NCBI GenBank assembly: GCA_949130495.1
Contig: OX422211.1
Coordinates: forward strand, 446,966,219-447,030,218
Direction of reading: 5' to 3'
Length of the DNA stretch: 64,000 nucleotides
From: Sambucus nigra
Lineage: Eukaryota; Streptophyta; Magnoliopsida; Dipsacales; Adoxaceae
The first letter of the stretch is position 1. Every line of letters begins with the position of its first letter. The notes beneath the pieces were generated by a model that saw nothing but the letters and a program-made list of their open reading frames with translations, was not told the origin of the DNA and made no database searches. This document shows, piece after piece, positions 58,295 through 64,000 of the stretch. Position numbers and translations under genes: made by a program.

Positions 58295-59539
58295 TGAGAA
58301 GGGGGTGGTCCCTATGTGAGTGTGTTTCAAATCAAACCAATTTTCACCAAATATTATTCAACTTTTAAATAGCACCAAACCAAGTTGTGAAAAAACCAAT
58401 TCTTACTTTAAACCAATTTATCATGATAAATCCTAAACATGCATCTAGTGATTAAAGCAAGTAAAGTAAAGTAAAGAATACGCACAACGCCGGATGTACG
58501 AGAAAAAAACCCAAGACGGAAAAATAACCCCAGATGGCCCAAGCCAGACAATCACTATGAATGTGGAATTACAACGAACAAACAAAAGACTCACTCAACG
58601 ACTCGATCCCCATGGGTCTTGACGCTCTTCTGATCTTCAACCACTCCTCTCACAGTGCCCACGCAGAAAGTCCTTCCACGACACCTGTCCATAACACACG
58701 CATCCACGTATGTCTCGGTGTCCACGGAATGACTTTGATACGTCTACGATGTTGAACAAGAAGTCCTTATCTTTTCTTCACCGCAAAACCTAGATGTTAA
58801 AGTATAGAACAAACCTTGTTGGTGCAGCAAGATCACATGAACATATAATAATAACTCGGATCTTTACAAACTCTAAGGATGTGTTTAAGCTTTGAAACCA
58901 TATAAAAACATGTGCAAACATGTTTCTGGATCGTAAACTATTTTTTCAAAATGCACACTTATAAATTCTGACAAAACCACGCTTTAAATAGGAAAAGATC
59001 ACCGCCTCAAAAATGTGTCGCTCGCATGAGATTGGCCTGTCGTTCGTGCGACATAGCCATCTCGCTCGGACGAAGTATAGTTGTCGTTTGAAGGACGCGC
59101 GTGTCATTTTGAATTTTTCTTTAAAATATCTCTTCAAAATAGATCCAATTAAGTTAAACTCTATTTCGAGTTTACCAGAATAAAACGTAGTGTAAAACGT
59201 TTAAAACACTTTTAAAACATTTTAAAACATTTTTCCTTATAAAATTACATCCTTATCTTTTATAAAAACAATTCTGAGCACCATTAATTATACGCATTCA
59301 TACATGTGTGATCTCGAAATGCAATTAACTTGAAGATGAATAAACTTGCACCAATTAAACTTCGGCATAATTAATTCTTTGAAGCTTTGCCGCAACTCCT
59401 TCAATTTCTTCAATACGTCATAGACCAAGTGGGATCGTGACAAAATAAAATCTCCCTATGACATATTACAAACACGGTTTTGTTCACGAAATTAAGTCAA
59501 AACAATACAGGGACTCAATTGGAAATTTATGTCCTTACA
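58295..59539 (-). repeat. Element G, right (5') LTR
   Basis: This runs from TGAGAAGGGGGTGG to ATGTCCTTACA, 1245 bp, followed by TATCC. It shows the site where solo LTR H entered the left copy. It also has TCGTTCG-type palindromes (58985-59100), partly mutated relative to the left LTR. Confidence 0.92.
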
Positions 59540-59544
59540 TATCC

Positions 59545-60450
59545 AAAATGTCAGAGCTTAATGCCCATTAGGGAAATGTCTCTGTTGAAGGTTCTTATGG
59601 TATGATCTTATTTTTTTTCAGCAACCTGGGAGTAAACCTTTTGCATTGAATGACCGGGAAATGAAAAACTCTTACAAAGTTATTCAAAAATGTCCTTGTT
59701 GGGTTGATCAACTCTGTTCTAATTATCAGCTACCCCGACTCCCACATGCATTTTCCAAAGTGATATTATTCCTGAGAAGGAGGAACCCAATGGGATTCTT
59801 CTCTTTTTCTCGGGAGGTGTCGATAGCGGGGGGTGAGGGTGTTGGATTAATAACCGTTTATTGCCTACTCATATATTTAGTGGTAGGGTGAACTATTGGC
59901 AAAAAAGAGTATTGTTCACCTAGTGGTGATGAGAATCCATGTTGGGGTGCAGGAGATGAGAATACAAGAGGTGTCACGTAATCATTTAACACATTATCTC
60001 TATTGTTGTTCGACATTATCTATAAAAAAAATTAGCAATGAATTAATTATACTAACATATTTGCGACTAACTAATCATGTTTAGGACTATATATATATAT
60101 ATATATATAATATTGCTTTTCGTAATAAGACTTTAAAATATGTCCAATGTGTCTGATCTCCATCCATTATGTATTACTTTTTAGAAAGCTATGGATTTTT
60201 CACGTGGCCAACAAGGAGGAAGCATATTTATGATTGATGTATAGATGTTCGTGACATGAAATTGGAATCCTTTCGTCATTAACTTATTTGTAAGATTCAA
60301 TTTAACGTGCATATTGATTAGGTATAAATTCTTCATATTTATCCCCTTAATTTAGAAGCTTTTATCAACTTGTGCGATGTCAATTGAGTTGATTTATCTC
60401 ATATCATTGCTATTGACATCTTCTATATAGTGCATCAAGTTTCATGTATC
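59545..60450 (+). other. Unassigned sequence right of element G, one exon-like stretch
   Basis: A T-rich tract and acceptor-like site (tttttttcag, near 59621) precede a stretch reading QPGSKPFALNDREMKNSYKV and further to CPCWVDQLCSNYQLP. It has a distant likeness to the segment following DUF4218 in CACTA transposases (GKP...L...E...A..YVL.NC), but this is weak. It continues the DNA split by G (left part 50671-51555). A (TA)n run lies at 60091-60110. Confidence 0.35.
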
Positions 60451-61843
60451 TCTCTTACATTCTGCAGGTATTTCATACAAGTGAAGGAAAAAGAGAAGTC
60501 AAAACCAAGAAATAAAGAAAAGTAGAAAGGTCAAAGGGAAAAAGAGTAATTTTACATCAGGAATTCAGACAGGGGAGCATAGAAGAAGTTGAAGACCTTG
60601 AGTCCACAAGCGTATAAGAAGAAAGGACATCCAAATTTGAGGGCCGAGTGAAAAGTTATGAAGCTTCAAAGTTGAGTAGATATCATGGAAAAAAAGATAA
60701 ATTTTTTTTTGTCCAAAATGGTTTGGAAATAGGTGGATCGATTCGCTGTTGATGTCAAATTTTTCATCGCTACTGGAATTCCAAACAGGTTCGATCCAGT
60801 GAAGAAGAAAAATCCGAACCGGTTCGGCATGATGATATCTGCAATTTTTTATACTAAAATTAAAAGTTGTGCATGAGTCAAATACTTAACAAAACGTGGG
60901 AGGTTTATACTAGAGTAACACCAGACATTAGAATGAAGTCTTTTTGATGGTGTTTGAGAGATTCTTGGAGGCAAGAACCCTAGGTTTATCATTCTTCAAA
61001 ATTTATTTATGATTTGACATTGAATTCAAGGATTTACATCAATATAAGTATCGTTCCTCCATTGGTTTCAATTTCTCTCATCTTTTTGGTTGATAATTCA
61101 TTAATTCTTATTTAGAAATTTCTTTTACATGTTTGATCATACTTTTAGTGTTAGAATGATTTCATGCAACGTTGATTTCATGTTTAGTCATATTTGCACC
61201 ATGTCTGGCTAAGTTTTTAGCGGATTGGGGTACATGAACCCAACCTAGGTAACATATACGGATTTAAAAGTGAATGAAAAGTAATACCTCATTCAAAGGT
61301 TTGAAATTTATCAAGACAAAGGTTGTAGGCCTTTTAATTTCGTTTTCCTTAAGTAACCTGCAAGTTTAAGGGTGTAGTGGACGTTTTGGTAATTTCTCAT
61401 CCTCATCAAATATAATTTTTGATTTGATATTGTGAGGCATTTAGTCTTCATATGTCTAATGCTTAGAGAGTATTTGATGTATCTTTGAATGAAGAATTAT
61501 ATTTTTTAAGCTTTTATGTTTTATGTAAATACCGAAGGTTTGAGGGAGTGTACACCCTAACTCTATTTTCTTTCATATAGTTAAAGTTTAATTTAGTTCT
61601 TATTGCATGCTTAGTTAGTTATTAATTTAATTTAAATTGCATTAGTTGATAGGTATAGTCACAAAATCATCACCTTTTCCTTTCTTTTTCTGAGTTATTT
61701 TAGGGTTAAGCGTCTTTCCAATTCGTCTTCGCGATTCTTTATCCTATTACCTATTTTCGATACTCATTTACTGGATTTATACTTGAGCGACAAACTTACA
61801 CTTGACTCGAAAGAAGCAAGAACTAGAAACACTTTTTAAGTCA
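60451..61843 (+). repeat. Element I: Athila-like 5' LTR (left edge uncertain)
   Basis: The right edge is close to tcatgttaag, just before the primer-binding site. The left edge cannot be placed because the other LTR is outside the window. The content fits Athila LTRs, with purine-rich DNA, a gaaccggttcgg palindrome near 60818-60829 and AT-rich DNA towards the end. Start given here is a guess. Confidence 0.55.
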
Positions 61844-61854
61844 TGTTAAGTTTT

Positions 61855-61872
61855 TGGCGCCGTTACCGGGGA
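61855..61872 (+). other. Element I primer-binding site
   Basis: TGGCGCCGTTACCGGGGA differs by one base from the site typical of Athila elements (TGGCGCCGTTGCCGGGGA). It shows plus orientation for element I. Confidence 0.85.
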
Positions 61873-64000
61873 TTAGGTAGACTTTTAGGTTAGGTTGATT
61901 TAATCCAAAATTTGACTCTAATTCTCTTAAAGCAAAAAAAAAAATCATAAAATCTCAAAAAAAATTCAGAAAATTAAAAGAAAAAAAGAAAAAAAATAAA
62001 TAAATATAACATCTCTCAAGTCCTTTCAAGAAAAATCCGCAACAAAGTCCTCAAGCCACTCCTACCCACATTCACGAGAATCCGATAGTAGAGTACGACT
62101 CCGATAGTCCACACATTCCTAACGCTCCACAATTTTGGGTTCCACCTCCTACACCGCCCGATTCCATTACAAGTCACACTTCTAGGGCACCGAGTGAGGA
62201 TACCGAGTCATTTGGAGAGAGAACCATGTCGGATCATGCTAGGTATGGTGTGGGTGAGGGAGAGATACAATATCATCCCATGAGAGAGCTCTTATATCCC
62301 GAGTGAACTGTCACTCCGAGATTCATTCTACTTCCGTACACTGCGGGATTCACTTCCAAAATAGGATGATCCAGATTCTTCCCACCTTTCACGGATTGGA
62401 TTAGGAGAAACCATACCTCCACATCCATGAGATCAAAGAGGCACGCAACACATTTAGCGATCAATCTTGCATTCAAAACGTCATTCCCCTAAAACTTTTT
62501 CCATTGTACTTAACGAATAAATCTAAGACCTGGATTTGGTCTTTGTCACCGAACTAAATAGGGTTATGGACAGATATGCAAGCTAAGTTTGTTTTGAAAT
62601 TCTTCCCCCCAACATAGAACGAATTCCAATAAGGCTCAAATTCAAACTTTTAGACAATAAGAAAATGAGCCATTTGATCGATGTTGGGAGCGCTTCCAAG
62701 GGTTGGTTAACACATTCTCACATCATGGTTTTGGGAAGTATAGCCTTATCTCTTTCTTCCACCTAGGGCTAAGTATATCTTCTAAGCAACTCGTGGAAAC
62801 TATGTGCGAGGGAGAATTTTGGGGGTTAGATGCAAACGATGCCGAGGCCCACCTTAAGTATGCCATCGAGACCACTCAAGCATGGGACACATCCGATCCT
62901 AACACTCAAAATTGGGTTTGATAGACATCCACTGCTCCTTCTGTGTCCGATCTCTATCACGTGGACAAGGATGTCGAGTGGAAACTTCGAGTCAACCAAA
63001 TTAAGAAAAGATTGAAAGACGTACTCGAATCACGGGTAAGATAAACAACCGAAAACACCCGAGCTATAAAAGAAAAAGTATGTGCCATTTGTGAGGCAAT
63101 CCATTCATCATAGTAATGTTCAATGATACCCACCTAAAAAGTCATCCTCCATGAGCAAGTGGAAGCTGTAGGACGATTTAGGGAAATTTCAACGCCCTTC
63201 ACGAGAATTCTTACAACCCTTTGTGGAGGAACCATCCTGGGTATAGTTATGGGCAACCAAACACCGCGTTGCATCCTTATTCCAACGTTGCCCCTCCTCC
63301 ACCACCGCCTCCTCATTTTCAACAAGCTCTACATATCTCATCACCACCTCCCATGCCGTATATCACCCCACCGAGGAAATTTTTTAAAGATTCGATAAAT
63401 CAATTCATACAAGCCCAATAAGTAACAAATTCTCAAAACACCGGAATGCTTACCGAGATAAATGTTAACAATTTCAAGTTACAATCATCCTTGAGTATCT
63501 AAGAAAAGGTTAAGTTTTTGGCCCAACTCCAAATACCTCCTGAAGGTCAGCCTAGTGTTAGCTCTACTTTCGATGCAAATCAAGAGAGTAGTCACCACTT
63601 TACGTAGTGGGAGTGTAATTTATTTATCACCTCCCCCAAATGACGAATCTAAAGCTAAGGAGGTTTTTCTCGGTACAAAAGAGGTCAAAGATGACCCCTT
63701 AAATGAAAGTGACAATAAAGACAACACGAGTGGGCCGAAAGTCGTAGTGAAACCACCCACTGTTGCACCTTTCCCTCAACGGTTGGCTCCACCTCAAAAA
63801 GGGGTCTCCCACAATGATGTTCTAGATGTCTTTAAGCAATTGAAGCTGAATTTACTTTTCCTCGATGACATAAAGTGAATTACCGCATATATGAAAGTCC
63901 TTAAGGACTTATTGACGGTGAAAAGAAGGCTAAAGGTGAAAAATAACATTTTCCTAGCACTAAATGTGAGCGATGTTTACTTAATGACCTCTCACCCAAG
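61873..64000 (+). pseudogene. Element I: Athila-like gag, decayed, runs off the window
   Basis: After an A-rich leader (61930-62010) the plus strand holds pieces of Athila gag in order. HPMRELLYPE is at 62276. A decayed capsid core follows, containing CWERF at about 62686. The best preserved part is the frame at 62703-62921 (NTFSHHGFGKYSLISFFHLG, then LVETMCEGEFWG and AHLKYAIETTQAWD). A Pro-rich segment is at 63290-63360. The LRSG motif lies near 63600, followed by APFPQRLAPP and NDVLDVFKQLKLNL (63758-63860), and then MKVLKDLLTVKRRLKVKNN beyond a stop. These are the known segments before protease in Athila gag. Stops and frame changes are frequent. Pol should follow outside the window. Confidence 0.85.

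Larger units (their letters stand above)
51556..59544 (-). mobile_element. Element G: SIRE-like Ty1/copia element with gag only
   Basis: Direct LTRs at 51561-54230 (split by solo LTR H) and 58295-59539 are flanked by target duplication TATCC (51556-51560 and 59540-59544). The minus strand has a TGGTATCAGAGC-like primer site next to the right LTR. An AAAGGGGGAGATT polypurine tract stands before the TGTAAGGACATAAATT tip at the left LTR, the typical SIRE/Maximus arrangement. Coding is limited to copia gag pieces between 56514 and 58245. No protease, integrase, RT or RNase H was found. The tip of the left LTR is mutated (CG in place of TG) and its other end reads TATA. Confidence 0.88.

Overview
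This window is repeat-dense intergenic DNA from a flowering plant. No intact host gene, tRNA or rRNA was found. Almost every recognisable sequence belongs to a plant transposable element: Ty3/gypsy elements of the Tekay (chromovirus), Tat and Athila lineages, a Ty1/copia element that looks SIRE-like, a CACTA (En/Spm) DNA transposon, a probable Helitron and a MITE. The only host-like coding sequence is an exon fragment resembling plant tyrosylprotein sulfotransferase, carried inside the Helitron-like insertion. The species cannot be named from the sequence. All element names (A-I) are labels for this report.

Layout. (1) 1-9470: element A, a minus-strand Tekay-like gypsy element with ~2.96-kb LTRs; the left LTR runs off the window. 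Its gag-pol is broken by stops and frameshifts although the LTRs are very similar. (2) 9820-12500: two diverged direct copies of a ~1.2-kb fragment resembling the antisense gene of Tat elements. (3) 13262-50228: remains of a CACTA transposon (C), split by later insertions. Its coding part (tnp2, DUF4218, DUF4216 and Transposase_24-like) lies at 26.2-31.2 kb on the plus strand. A Tat-lineage retrotransposon (B, 14248-25022, target duplication TATAT) sits in its 5' part. A gypsy element with a very short interior (D, 31402-49958) sits in its 3' part. Inside one LTR of D is a degenerate Tekay-like element (E, 32582-46405), and inside one LTR of E is the Helitron-like insertion (F, ~33927-37490). 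(4) 50229-50670: a second cluster of CACTA-like subterminal repeats. (5) 51556-59544: element G, a minus-strand SIRE-like copia element with gag but no pol, flanked by TATCC; its left LTR is split by a complete solo gypsy LTR (H, 51955-53377, target duplication GATAC). (6) From about 60.4 kb to the end: a plus-strand Athila-like gypsy element (I) with LTR, primer-binding site and decayed gag.

How the parts relate. No autonomous element remains. A, B, E and I carry broken gag/pol genes, D and G lack pol, and C is full of stops. Nesting gives a relative order: C is oldest, B and D entered C, E entered D, F entered E, and H entered G after G inserted. The most interesting points are the two antisense genes of element B, the captured host exon in F, the four-level nest with a reconstructable deletion at ~46405, the predominance of TAG among the stops (fitting deamination at methylated CHG sites), and the gag-only copia element with a palindromic TCGTTCGAACGA motif family.
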